This document shows positions 25,569-34,030 of a stretch of 64,000 nucleotides of DNA, piece by piece. The first letter of the stretch is position 1; the number at the start of each line of letters is the position of its first letter. The notes beneath the pieces were generated by a model. The model worked only from the letters and a program-made list of their open reading frames with translations, ran no database searches and was not told the DNA's origin. This DNA is from CAZAPG01 sp964486935 (GTDB taxonomy: Bacteria; Chloroflexota; Anaerolineae; 4572-78; J111): positions 124,001-188,000 of the forward strand of contig CAZAPG010000003.1 in the NCBI GenBank assembly GCA_964486935.1, written 5' to 3'. A program made the translations under genes and the position numbers.

Positions 25569-26378
25569 ATGACTGCAAAATCACAATCAAGATTTGCGCC
25601 CAATTTATTGCGGAATCATCAATATTCCGGGGCAGTGTCAACTCTGTTTTACAACTGGCCCATCTTTACCGGTTCCATCTTTTTTGGGTTGGCGGCCTTG
25701 GCGGCCAGCACCTTTTTATCTAGCCCCTGGAACTGGTTACTCCTCAGCGCCGGAGTGGGGAGCTTAATCCTTGTATTCAACATTTTGGTCGCTTCGTTTG
25801 TGGTGTATGATTTGGGGCGCAAACGGGAGTATGACCGGCTGGCCGAGCTGGGTCAGGTAAACAGCGCTAACGTGGTGATAGATGTCACTTGCGGCAAATT
25901 GCGAGGAACCAGGGGGATGCTGTCACTTTTTCAACACGGACACTACATGGTGGTTGATATTTTTGACCCCCAAAAAATGACCGACCCGGCCCTGCGCCGC
26001 GCCCGGGAAATTGAGCCGCCTCTGGAAGCAGGCCGGCGAATCTACCGCCGTCAGGCCAGCGCTAATAGCCTGCCCATTCCCCACAACTGGGCCGATGTTA
26101 TTTATTGCAGCTTCAGCCTGCACGAGCTGCAACATAGCGCCGACCGGCAGGCCCTCTTCAGCGAATTTGCCCGCATCTTAAAACCCGATGGCCGGCTGCT
26201 CATTGCCGAACACGGGCGAGACCTGCCCAATCTATTGGCCTTTGGGGTAGGGGCGCTCAGTTTCTTCTCGGCCAGAACATGGCGAAAGCACATCACCCAG
26301 GCCGGCCTGCACGTTGAACATCATGAGCGTTGGCGAGGTTTGGTGCATTTGTGGGTGGCCCGGCGGGCGTCGCGCTAA
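25569..26378 (+). CDS. Membrane-anchored class I SAM-dependent methyltransferase
   Basis: 269 residues. Two hydrophobic helices lie near residues 33-80 (IFFGLAALAASTFL, LLLSAGVGSLILVFNI). A soluble Rossmann-like methyltransferase domain follows: VIDVTCGKLRGTRGM in the SAM loop position, ADVIYCSFSLHEL, and ILKPDGRLLIAEHGRD, as in ubiquinone/menaquinone-type enzymes. Ribosome-binding site GGAGAAGG precedes the ATG. It converges on mutL with a 4-bp overlap of stop codons. A lipid substrate is plausible from the anchor but unproven. Confidence 0.8.
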   Translation: MTAKSQSRFAPNLLRNHQYSGAVSTLFYNWPIFTGSIFFGLAALAASTFLSSPWNWLLLSAGVGSLILVFNILVASFVVYDLGRKREYDRLAELGQVNSANVVIDVTCGKLRGTRGMLSLFQHGHYMVVDIFDPQKMTDPALRRAREIEPPLEAGRRIYRRQASANSLPIPHNWADVIYCSFSLHELQHSADRQALFSEFARILKPDGRLLIAEHGRDLPNLLAFGVGALSFFSARTWRKHITQAGLHVEHHERWRGLVHLWVARRASR

Positions 26379-28171
26379 CCCAGCCGCCCAAACTCTCTGG
26401 CTAACTGAGCCGCGCTCAAATGAATCATTGTAGGGCGGCCATGGGGGCAGGTGCGAGGCGCGCTGGTCAGTTCCAGTTGGCGCACCAACTCGCGCATCTC
26501 CTCCGGCGAGAGGATTTGCCCGCCCTTAACCGAGGCTCGCTTGCACACCGTAATGGCAATTTTCTCGTGAGTTTCTTTGGCCAGAGGAATTGCCCCGTCG
26601 GCCATTTCAGCCAAAATATCCACCAGAGCCTGGGCCGGGTCGGCCCGGCCCAAAATCTCCGGCACAGCCCGCACTCGATAGGTAACGCCCCCAAACGGCT
26701 CAATTTCAAACCCCACCTCGGTTAACGCCTCTATTTCCGCCTCAACAATAGCTGCCTGCCCCGGCAACAACTCCATCACCACCGGCTCTAGCAATTGTTG
26801 GCGTGGTACTTTGGCGTTGGCTTTTTGCGCGGTCAGCTTTTCATACAAAATGCGTTCGTGGGCGGCGTGCTGGTCAATCAAATACAAACCATCCGGCCCC
26901 TCAGTGATGATGTACATCTGCTGAATCTGGCCGACCACCCGCATTGGCGGCATCCTGGTCGACTCGTGGCTGCTGCCGGCCCCGATAAAATCGACCTCTC
27001 CCTCACCGCCTTCCTCAAATGAGAGCGTCCGTTGGGCCTCGAACCCCAGTTGATTTAAGGCGGCTCGACCCCCACCGCCCAACGAGTCGTGCCACGAGAC
27101 AGCATCGCCGGCGTGGCCGCTCCAGCCGCCGCCGGTTGAGGGGGTTAGATGCGTACCATAACTGGGCACCGGCGCCGCCGACACCACCGCCTCGCGCACG
27201 GCCCGCTGCACGGCGCTAAACAACGCCCGTGGGTCTCTAAATTTTACTTCGGCTTTGGTGGGGTGAACGTTGACATCCACCTCGGAGGGGTCAATTTCAA
27301 TATTGAGCACAGCCACCGGCGCGCGCCCCACCGGTAAAAAGGTGTGGTACGCCTGCACCACGGCCTGGCTCAAGGCCCGGTCCTGAATCCAGCGTTTGTT
27401 GACAAAAAAAATAATCTGGTCACGGCTGCCGCGATGCAGCGATGGCGCGCCGGCGTAGCCGTAAACAGCGATAGCCCCATCCGGGGTGTCGACCTGCTGC
27501 GCCACTTCAATCATTTGGCGAGCCGTTTGCAGGCTAAACACCGCCGCCAGCGCGTCGAATAACTGCCCGCTGCCGCTGGTTTGAAAGGTGGTGCGGTTAT
27601 CTGCGCGCAAACTAAAACGAATGTGGGGGTAGGCCAGCGCGTAATGCGACACAATGCGGTGAATGTGACCGGTTTCGGTGGCGTCAGCTTTGAGAAACTT
27701 GAGCCGGGCCGGCACATTGTAAAACAGATTTTCCACGGTGATGATGGTTCCGCCGGGCGCGCCGGCTGGCCCCAGCGAAATCTGTTTGGCCCCTTCAATG
27801 TGAATGCGGGTAGCGGCGGACTGGCCGGCCGGGCGAGAGGTGAGCGTGAGCCGGGAGACCGCCGCAATCGAAGCCAGCGCCTCGCCCCGAAAGCCAAGCG
27901 TCGTCACCCGGTTCAAATCCTCAACCGAGTTGAGTTTGCTGGTGGCGTGTCGCGCAAATGCCAGCGGCACCTCCTCGGCGGGGATGCCGCAGCCGTCATC
28001 CATTACTTTGATAAAGCGTTTGCCGCCGGTTTGAATTTCAACGTGGATAGCCCCGGCGCCGGCATCAATGGCGTTTTCGGCCAGCTCTTTGACCACCGAG
28101 GCCGGGCGCTCGACCACTTCTCCGGCGGCTATTTTGGCGGCGACGTCCGGGGGCAATACTTTAATCGACAT
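26375..28171 (-). CDS. mutL: DNA mismatch repair protein MutL
   Basis: 598 residues from an ATG at 28171; a TTG nine bases earlier is less likely. The N-terminal GHKL ATPase has KIAAGEVVERPASVVKEL, IHVEIQTGGKRFIKVMDDG and TLGFRGEAL. The C-terminal domain has the endonuclease motif DQHAAHERILYE (DQHAxxExxxxE), plus CKRASVKGG and CPHGRP, expected for MutL that nicks DNA itself in bacteria without MutH. A variable linker at about residues 330-410 is Gly/Ser-rich. MutS is not in the window. Confidence 0.96.
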   Translation of the reverse strand: MSIKVLPPDVAAKIAAGEVVERPASVVKELAENAIDAGAGAIHVEIQTGGKRFIKVMDDGCGIPAEEVPLAFARHATSKLNSVEDLNRVTTLGFRGEALASIAAVSRLTLTSRPAGQSAATRIHIEGAKQISLGPAGAPGGTIITVENLFYNVPARLKFLKADATETGHIHRIVSHYALAYPHIRFSLRADNRTTFQTSGSGQLFDALAAVFSLQTARQMIEVAQQVDTPDGAIAVYGYAGAPSLHRGSRDQIIFFVNKRWIQDRALSQAVVQAYHTFLPVGRAPVAVLNIEIDPSEVDVNVHPTKAEVKFRDPRALFSAVQRAVREAVVSAAPVPSYGTHLTPSTGGGWSGHAGDAVSWHDSLGGGGRAALNQLGFEAQRTLSFEEGGEGEVDFIGAGSSHESTRMPPMRVVGQIQQMYIITEGPDGLYLIDQHAAHERILYEKLTAQKANAKVPRQQLLEPVVMELLPGQAAIVEAEIEALTEVGFEIEPFGGVTYRVRAVPEILGRADPAQALVDILAEMADGAIPLAKETHEKIAITVCKRASVKGGQILSPEEMRELVRQLELTSAPRTCPHGRPTMIHLSAAQLAREFGRLG

Positions 28172-28240
28172 GCCAGGCAACCTGTGATAGAACTTTTGTG
28201 CAGGGTTAAGTTTGATTATTGTACCACAACTTGAAGCGAA

Positions 28241-29095
28241 TCAGGAATTGTTTGCCAGTTGCCACCGCCGGCCAGATGCGCCAATCTCAAACCCCTGCGC
28301 CTGCACCCAGGCTCTTTTTGACTCATCGGCCAGCAGCGGATTGCTGTGGTTGAGATGAATCAGGCAAACTTTACAATTTATGCCGGCCAGCCGGTCAATG
28401 GTATCGGTGACGAAAGGATGCTTGATTTTGCTCAAATCGCGGCCCGGCAACTCCTCGGCGCTGAAAAAAGGCGCATCCAGCAGGGCCATATCCATAGTTG
28501 ACACAAACGCCCGTACATCTTGCTCCCACATCTCCCAGCCGTCGATATCGGGGCAGTAGAAAAGGCGTTTGGCCGGGCCGCGAACGACAAAGGCTACAGT
28601 GTCGCTGAGTTCATCCCGATGGGGAACCGGGGTGGGGGTAACACGCAGGTTGGGGCTGAGCGAAGCCTCAACGTTGGGCGTCAATAGTTGCAGGTTGATA
28701 TTTTGCCGTTCAACCAGTTGCGACCACGGCGCGTTTTCGCGTAGAAGGATTGCTAATTTTTCAGTCGCGTAAACCGGCAAACGGTGTGTGTTCATCGCCT
28801 CCATTCCCAAATGAATCAGGCCGGTGTAATGGCCCATATGAGCGTGAGTCAACAAAATGCCGGCCAGCGGGCAGTTGGGCGCAAATTGGCGCAGGGCGTG
28901 AAGTTGCTCTTTAAAATCCGGGGTGGCGTCGATGAGCCAGCTTTGCCGGGCCAGGCGGTCAACCAAGCCCAGGCAGACCACCCACTGGCGCTGCGAGCGA
29001 TCATCCCAGGCCCGCCGGCAGTTAGCGCAATCGCAACCGGCCTGGGGCACGCCGGCGTCTTGGGCAATGCCCAGCAAAATCGCTTCGACGCTCAC
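28241..29095 (-). CDS. PqqB-like metallo-beta-lactamase-fold hydrolase
   Basis: 284-residue MBL-fold protein. Metal ligands are in LTHAHMGHYTGL, the PqqB variant of HxHxDH. AGCDCANCRRAW carries the extra cysteines seen in PqqB relatives. MDMALLDAPFF and a C-terminal LIHLNHSNPLL complete the pattern. No pqqACDE genes are present, so a role in PQQ synthesis is unlikely. It starts with GTG, overlapping the cobA stop by 4 bp (GTGA), and is the last gene of the cobalamin run. A link to corrinoid metabolism is therefore positional only. Confidence 0.8.
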   Translation of the reverse strand: MSVEAILLGIAQDAGVPQAGCDCANCRRAWDDRSQRQWVVCLGLVDRLARQSWLIDATPDFKEQLHALRQFAPNCPLAGILLTHAHMGHYTGLIHLGMEAMNTHRLPVYATEKLAILLRENAPWSQLVERQNINLQLLTPNVEASLSPNLRVTPTPVPHRDELSDTVAFVVRGPAKRLFYCPDIDGWEMWEQDVRAFVSTMDMALLDAPFFSAEELPGRDLSKIKHPFVTDTIDRLAGINCKVCLIHLNHSNPLLADESKRAWVQAQGFEIGASGRRWQLANNS

Positions 29096-29919
29096 GGTTG
29101 TTTTTTGCCGTTGAGCGCAGGCTGCGCTGCGGCTACAATGGTTTGGTGTGGCACAAAGCCGGCCGCCGCGCCATCTGGTTTGAACCAGGCCAGGGTGTCG
29201 TGCAGGGTAGCGACCTGTCCCAAAACCACCACCATTGGCGTGGGCAGTTTACGGGCTAAGATCTGCTCCGGTAATTGAGCCAGGGTGGTGCGTAATACTT
29301 GCTGGCGGTCGGTGGTGGCCCAACTTATGGCTACAGCCGGCTCATCAGCCGGGCGACCCGCTTGCAGCAGATTGTCTCTGATTTCAACAATGCGCTTGTG
29401 CGCCATCAGCAACACCAGGGTGGGTACCTGGGCCAGAGCGGCCCAATCGGTTGTGGTTTCCGGTTTGGCCGGGTCTTCGTGCCCGGTAACTACCGCAAAT
29501 GATGTTACCAACCCGCGATGCGTCACCGGAATACCGGCGTAGGCCGGGGCAGCCAGCGCAGAGCTAATGCCCGGCACAACCTCATAGGGCAACCCGGCCT
29601 CGGCCAGAGCCAGTATCTCTTCGCCGCCGCGCCCAAACACAAAGGGGTCGCCGCCTTTCAGACGCACCACCTGTTTGCCGGACCTCACTTTGGCCAGCAG
29701 CAATTGGTTAATTGCATCCTGCGACATAATGTGGCGGTCTGGCCCTTTGCCCACAAAAATCAACTCGGCTTCGGGTCGAACCTCAGCCAGAAGCTCTCCG
29801 GGAATCAGGCGGTCGTACAGCACCACCTCTGCCTGCCGCAATAAATTTAGGCCGCGTACGGTAATCAGGTCGGCCCGACCAGGCCCGGCCCCAACCAGAT
29901 AGGCTTTTCCATATTCCAT
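29092..29919 (-). CDS. cobA: Uroporphyrinogen-III C-methyltransferase
   Basis: 275 residues, the monofunctional CobA/SUMT size. It methylates uroporphyrinogen III at C2 and C7 to precorrin-2, the entry to siroheme and cobalamin. Signatures are YLVGAGPGRADLITVRG, LYDRLIP, RLKGGDPFVFGRGGEE and VVPGISSALAAPAYAGIPVTHRG. The start codon and its ribosome-binding site lie inside a heptamer tandem repeat (29904-29938) shared with the end of the cobJ fusion gene. The C-terminal 40 residues are extended and Ala-rich. Confidence 0.96.
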   Translation of the reverse strand: MEYGKAYLVGAGPGRADLITVRGLNLLRQAEVVLYDRLIPGELLAEVRPEAELIFVGKGPDRHIMSQDAINQLLLAKVRSGKQVVRLKGGDPFVFGRGGEEILALAEAGLPYEVVPGISSALAAPAYAGIPVTHRGLVTSFAVVTGHEDPAKPETTTDWAALAQVPTLVLLMAHKRIVEIRDNLLQAGRPADEPAVAISWATTDRQQVLRTTLAQLPEQILARKLPTPMVVVLGQVATLHDTLAWFKPDGAAAGFVPHQTIVAAAQPALNGKKQP

Positions 29920-29938
29920 ATTCCTTACTCCTTACTCC
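29904..29938 (-). repeat. Heptamer tandem forming a gene junction
   Basis: Read leftward, five consecutive 7-bp units: GGAGTAA, GGAGTAA, GGAATAT, GGAATAT, GGAAAAG. The first units encode the last residues and TAA stop of the cobJ fusion and provide AAGGAG. The next provide the cobA ATG and its first codons. Confidence 0.88.
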
Positions 29939-31208
29939 CTTTTGCCAGCCATTCAGCAATTCTATCTCTTATCCGGCGCGCTCGCGAGGGGTTTTTGCCG
30001 GTGGTGCTGACCGCCACCACCAGCCCCGGCTGTCGATGGACGGCCGGCAGGTGGAAATCCCCCCTGGCCGGGCTGTCGGCCACGTTACACAGCGCCCCCG
30101 CCTTGCGGCCGTCGATAGCCACCTGGGCGTTGACCTGCCGCTGATTGGTGGCAGCAAACACCAGCCCGGCCCCGGTTAAATCGCCGGGTTGGTAAAGCCG
30201 CCTTTTCCAGACGATACGCCCCTCGGCCGCCCACTGCTGCAACCGTGGCGTGGCGTCGGGGCTAATCAGGCTGACCGTGGCCCCAACCGCGAGCAGGCCG
30301 GCCGTCTTGCGCTCGCCCACCGGCCCCCCGCCGATGACCACAGCGCGGGTGCGGGCCATTTGCGTCAGGGTAATGGGGTAGACGTGAAACGTATCGCGTT
30401 CTTCACGTCTCTGCCCCCCGGCCCCCCCGCTCCTCTGCTCCTCTGCGCTTTTGTCAACATAGCCACGCGGCGTTACCAAGCGCTCCTGCCAAACAAAGCT
30501 CTGGCTGTTGCCGACCAGCACCAATGTGAACATATCTACCTGTTCAGGCTCCAGGTGAGCCAGGGTAGTGAGTTTGACCTGCTCATCGGGCCGGGTGATG
30601 TTGCGCGCCAGCGCTACCGGCGTGTCCGCCGGGCGATGTGCCAGCAAAATCTCTTTGGCCCGCTCAAGTTGCCAGTCTCGCTTTTGGCTGCGCGGATTGT
30701 AAAAGCCAATTACAAAATCGCCCCAGGCCGCGGCCTGCACCCGGCGCTCAATGACCGGCCAGGGAGACAGTAAGTCGCTCAGGCTGATGGCGCAAAAATC
30801 GTGGCCCAGCGGCGCGCCCAGCCGGGCCGCCGTGGCCTGAATGGCGCTGACCCCCGGATAGACCTGCACCTCTGGGGGGTGGTTGTGCTGTTGTAATAGC
30901 TCAAACACCGGACTGGCCATGGCATAAATACCAATATCGCCGCTGCTGATGAGGGCCACTCGCCGGCCCGCCGCAGCCAACTCGATGGCCTGGCCGGCCC
31001 GCTCCACTTCGCGGCCAATGGGGCTGCTGATGATTTCTTGCCCCGGCCCCAACAGGGGACGAACAAAAACAATGTAAACGCTGTAACCAATGACTACCTC
31101 GGCGCTTTGCAGGGCGGCGCGGGCAGCCGGTGTCATCTGTTGCAGGTCGCCGGGGCCAAGACTGACCAGCGCCAAAAGCCCGCCGGGCTTCAGGTTTTCA
31201 GTATTCAT
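29925..31208 (-). CDS. cobJ: Fusion of precorrin-3B C17-methyltransferase (CobJ/CbiH) with siroheme-synthase N-domain (CysG-N)
   Basis: 427 residues. About 1-250 is the ring-contracting methyltransferase: LALVSLGPGDLQQMTPAA, ISSGDIGIYAMASPVFELL, FCAISLSDLLSPW and IGFYNPRSQKRDWQ. About 275-427 is the NAD-dependent precorrin-2 dehydrogenase/chelatase domain: AVVIGGGPVGERKTAGLL, FAATNQRQVNAQVA and VAVSTTGKNPSRA. The linker (EEQRSGGAGGQRREE) is encoded by octamer repeats and a hairpin at 30380-30450. It overlaps the cobM-cbiG gene by 11 bp. One polypeptide thus serves two steps, and also offers a siroheme branch. Confidence 0.92.
   Translation of the reverse strand: MNTENLKPGGLLALVSLGPGDLQQMTPAARAALQSAEVVIGYSVYIVFVRPLLGPGQEIISSPIGREVERAGQAIELAAAGRRVALISSGDIGIYAMASPVFELLQQHNHPPEVQVYPGVSAIQATAARLGAPLGHDFCAISLSDLLSPWPVIERRVQAAAWGDFVIGFYNPRSQKRDWQLERAKEILLAHRPADTPVALARNITRPDEQVKLTTLAHLEPEQVDMFTLVLVGNSQSFVWQERLVTPRGYVDKSAEEQRSGGAGGQRREERDTFHVYPITLTQMARTRAVVIGGGPVGERKTAGLLAVGATVSLISPDATPRLQQWAAEGRIVWKRRLYQPGDLTGAGLVFAATNQRQVNAQVAIDGRKAGALCNVADSPARGDFHLPAVHRQPGLVVAVSTTGKNPSRARRIRDRIAEWLAKGSKE
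30380..30450. repeat. Octamer tandem and hairpin inside the cobJ-cysG linker
   Basis: AGACGTGAA (30380-30388) and TTCACGTCT (30402-30410) form a perfect inverted repeat. A C-rich tract follows, then two GCTCCTCT octamers at 30429-30444. The segment encodes only the interdomain linker. Confidence 0.8.
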
Positions 31209-33198
31209 TTCTGCCTTCCCAACTCGAAACTGTCACGGCAACGGTGCAGCGTTGGAAGCTGCGTTTGGACACAATCAATTGGCTGCCCTGACCGGCGGCG
31301 ATGACGGCGCACGGTTCGGCCACGCCGGGCAGGTCAAATTTTTCCCGGGCCGCGCTGGGGCTAAAGTTGGCGGCCTCAAGCTGCCTGAGCTGGTCGCTCC
31401 GGATAATTTTTAGCGGGACGCCCAGCGCGCCGGCCAACTGCTGTAACCCGGCTTCGTTAGCCTTGAGGTCCACCGTCGCCAGCGCCGCAATGCTTTGCAA
31501 CGACAGGCCGGCTTCGTTAAAGGTTGTTTCCAGGGCATCGCGCAGTTCCAAAATTGGCACGCCGCGTTGGCAACCCAGCCCGACCACCAGCACCGGCGGT
31601 CGATACAGCACGCATTTTTGCAACAGATGATGGTGATGGTCGCTCAATTGGCGATAGCTGATCATCAAACCGGCCTCGAAGGCGTCCAAATCCACATCAT
31701 CCGGCGAGTTGACTATAGTCAGGTTATCGGCAGACCCCAGCCAGTTGAGCGCCTGGGAGCGGATGGCCTTGAGCGTAGGGTCAATAAAAACGGCCATTGC
31801 CTCATCATTAACCAGGGCGGCGCTGGCCGGCGTCAACGCGCTGTCCGGGTCGATGCGCCAGCCCTGCGGCGGCAAATCCAGAGCTGGCTTGCCCTGCGCA
31901 TCGCTGGCGGTGGTAATAGCGGCGTGTCCGCCGGTTAGCCCGGCAATACGCTGCGCCAGCGCGTTGGCTCCTGCCTGATGCCCGCCCAACAGGGGAATAA
32001 CCGACTGCCCGGCTTCGTCCAGACACACGACAGCGGGGTCGGTTGACTTGTGGCCCAACAGCGGGGCGATGGCCCGGACCGCTACTCCGGCAGGCAAGAC
32101 CAGCACCAGATGGGCGTGGCGAGTCCAGCGGCGGCGAATTTCAGCCACGACAGAATCGGAGTAGGGAGTAAGGCGCAGGGAGTAAGGGGTTTCCTGGATA
32201 AATTTTTGGGGAATGGCTAGCTCGGCCTCCAGATTGGGGGCGAGTTGGACGGCCAACTCGCTGCCCCGGCGGGTGAGGGCGATAACGGCGCAACCCTGGC
32301 GCGGAGCGGCGCTGCCCAGATGCTTGTCACCGACACGCACGCCCTTGACCGCGCCGTTTGCTTCCCGGCGCTCTTTGCCCCGCTGAAAATTTTCGGCCCG
32401 GCGAAAACGGTGGGTGTAGCTTTTATCGTACAAATGGCTGCTGGTGCGGCGATTTTCGGCCTTCAGTCTGGCATCAAGGGCCGGGCTAACCAGAATCAGG
32501 GCGTGCTTGGTGTAGCCGGATTGCTTCACTTTTTCCACAATGTCGGCCAGCGTCCCGGCCACGTAACTTTCATCGGGCCAGGTGGCTTTATGCGCCACTA
32601 CTACCGGCGTGTCGGGGCCATAGCCGCCGCTGGCCAGCAAGTCATCCACCACGTGGCGGATGCGGCTGACGCTCAGGTAGATTGCCAGCGACGCGCCGGG
32701 CGCGGCCAGCGTTCGCAGATCTTCCCCCTCCGGCATGGTGGTGCGGCCGGCAGTGCGGGTCAAAATGATGGTTTGGACGACATCGGGCACGGTCAGTTCG
32801 GTTTTGAAATGGGCGGCCACGGCAAAAGCGGCGGTGACGCCCGGCACAACCTCATATGGAATGCGGTAATCTTCCAGGCAGGCTATTTGCTCGTGGGTTG
32901 CGCCATACAGGGCCGGGTCGCCGCTGTGGATGCGGGCCACCACCTGACCGGCCTGGGCGGTTTCAACCATCAGTTGCAAAATCTGCTCCAAATGCAGCCC
33001 GGAGGAGGTTTCAATTTGGGCGCCGGCTTTACGGGCCAGGTTGGCCACGCTTTCTTCTACCAGGCTGTCGGCGTACAGAATCAAATCGGCCTGGGCGATG
33101 ATTTCTTGGCCGCGCACGGTAATTAAATCCGGCGCGCCGGGGCCGGCCCCAATAAAATAGACCGTGCCGGGCCGGGCGATGTATGCAAAATCAGTCAT
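31198..33198 (-). CDS. cobM: Fusion of precorrin-4 C11-methyltransferase (CobM/CbiF) with cobalt-precorrin-5A hydrolase (CbiG)
   Basis: About 666 residues from the ATG at 33198, which has GGAGAAGC upstream and overlaps the cobI stop by 8 bp. Residues 1-250 are CobM: VYFIGAGPGAPDLITVRG, ARIHSGDPALYGATHEQ and VVPGVTAAFAVAA. The rest is CbiG, with ALTRRGSELAVQLA, VRAIAPLLGHKSTDPAVV, GGHQAGANALAQRIA and C-terminal VVGLGCQRGVP. CbiG is specific to the anaerobic (cobalt-early) route and opens the ring lactone. A heptamer tandem at 32158-32185 is inserted in frame in the CbiG N-terminal domain. Confidence 0.93.
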   Translation of the reverse strand: MTDFAYIARPGTVYFIGAGPGAPDLITVRGQEIIAQADLILYADSLVEESVANLARKAGAQIETSSGLHLEQILQLMVETAQAGQVVARIHSGDPALYGATHEQIACLEDYRIPYEVVPGVTAAFAVAAHFKTELTVPDVVQTIILTRTAGRTTMPEGEDLRTLAAPGASLAIYLSVSRIRHVVDDLLASGGYGPDTPVVVAHKATWPDESYVAGTLADIVEKVKQSGYTKHALILVSPALDARLKAENRRTSSHLYDKSYTHRFRRAENFQRGKERREANGAVKGVRVGDKHLGSAAPRQGCAVIALTRRGSELAVQLAPNLEAELAIPQKFIQETPYSLRLTPYSDSVVAEIRRRWTRHAHLVLVLPAGVAVRAIAPLLGHKSTDPAVVCLDEAGQSVIPLLGGHQAGANALAQRIAGLTGGHAAITTASDAQGKPALDLPPQGWRIDPDSALTPASAALVNDEAMAVFIDPTLKAIRSQALNWLGSADNLTIVNSPDDVDLDAFEAGLMISYRQLSDHHHHLLQKCVLYRPPVLVVGLGCQRGVPILELRDALETTFNEAGLSLQSIAALATVDLKANEAGLQQLAGALGVPLKIIRSDQLRQLEAANFSPSAAREKFDLPGVAEPCAVIAAGQGSQLIVSKRSFQRCTVAVTVSSWEGRNEY
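32158..32185. repeat. Heptamer tandem inside the cbiG part of the fusion
   Basis: Four 7-bp units on the + strand: GGAGTAG, GGAGTAA, GGCGCAG, GGAGTAA. Translated leftward they give the loop TPYSLRLTPYS. Same family as the repeats at 3533 and 29925. Confidence 0.82.
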
Positions 33199-33940
33199 TG
33201 CTTCTCCGTTTGACAATTAACAGCGACAGGTAGGGTCGTCGCTGGTTTTTGAGCGCGCGCAATTGGGGGCCGCGCACCAGACGCTCCTCCGGCATACCGA
33301 CGCGCTCGGCGTAGAGGCTGTTTTCCAGCAGCTTCATCTCTTCCAGCGCGGCCAATATTTGGGGCAGCACGCCGCCCACTTTCATTAAAATGATGGTGTC
33401 GAAATCATCCAGCAAGCGCCGGAGTTCGGCTTTATCCGTTTCATAAGTAGCCGGCAGAATCGCCACCCGGTCTGAGGTGGTGCTGAGCACAAACTGCGCC
33501 GCCGCCGCGCCGGCCGCAAACGAGGTGACGCCCGGCACAATTTCCACGCCAAGGTGCGGGTGCCGATGGGCCAACTCGGCCCAGATGTAAGTAAACGTGC
33601 CATACAGCAGCGGGTCGCCCAGCAGCAGGTAGACGCTGCCGGCCGGCTCTTCCGGGGGCAGACTGTTGAGCCGGTAGGCAATCTCGTCGGCGGCAGCCTG
33701 CCAGGCCGGAACCAGTTTGGCAGCATTACGGGTCATTGGCAAAGATAGCTCGACCACCTGCTGCCGGGAGGTATCCAGCCAGCGTTGGGCAATACGCAGG
33801 GCCAGGCTTTGCTCGCCATTTTGGCTGCGCGGCACAAAAACAAAGCGGGCCTGCTGAATGGCCTGCACGCCCTTCACCGTAATCAGTTCCGGGTCGCCGG
33901 GGCCAACGCCCACGGCGGTAAGAAGAGGGGTTAGTGGCAT
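33191..33940 (-). CDS. cobI: Precorrin-2 C20-methyltransferase
   Basis: About 249 residues. It methylates (cobalt-)precorrin-2 at C20 to precorrin-3 (CobI/CbiL). Motifs: TAVGVGPGDPELITVKGV, VFVPRSQNGEQSLALRIA, LLGDPLLYGTFTYIW and IVPGVTSFAAGAAAAQFVL. I take the ATG at 33940 with GGAGAG five bases upstream. A longer frame to 33973 would run into the palindromic intergenic repeat. It is followed by cobM-cbiG with an 8-bp overlap. Confidence 0.94.
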   Translation of the reverse strand: MPLTPLLTAVGVGPGDPELITVKGVQAIQQARFVFVPRSQNGEQSLALRIAQRWLDTSRQQVVELSLPMTRNAAKLVPAWQAAADEIAYRLNSLPPEEPAGSVYLLLGDPLLYGTFTYIWAELAHRHPHLGVEIVPGVTSFAAGAAAAQFVLSTTSDRVAILPATYETDKAELRRLLDDFDTIILMKVGGVLPQILAALEEMKLLENSLYAERVGMPEERLVRGPQLRALKNQRRPYLSLLIVKRRSND

Positions 33941-33977
33941 AGCTTCTCTCCGGTTCAAGTTTAGTACAAACAAACTG

Positions 33978-34027
33978 GCGTATTGCGTAGTTCCTGGGAA
34001 CTTTACGAGCTACGCAATACGCAATAC
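33978..34027. repeat. 13-bp palindrome plus GCAATAC heptamer tandem
   Basis: GCGTATTGCGTAG (33978-33990) and CTACGCAATACGC (34010-34022) pair perfectly around a 19-nt loop. The right arm carries two GCAATAC units (34014-34027). This fills the only gap inside the corrin gene run, between cobL and cobI, and could be an RNA-processing or attenuation hairpin. Confidence 0.82.
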
Positions 34028-34030
34028 GTT

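Noticed and set aside
28241..29095. PqqB as part of PQQ biosynthesis
   Set aside because: No pqqA, C, D or E genes nearby; only family resemblance in the MBL fold.
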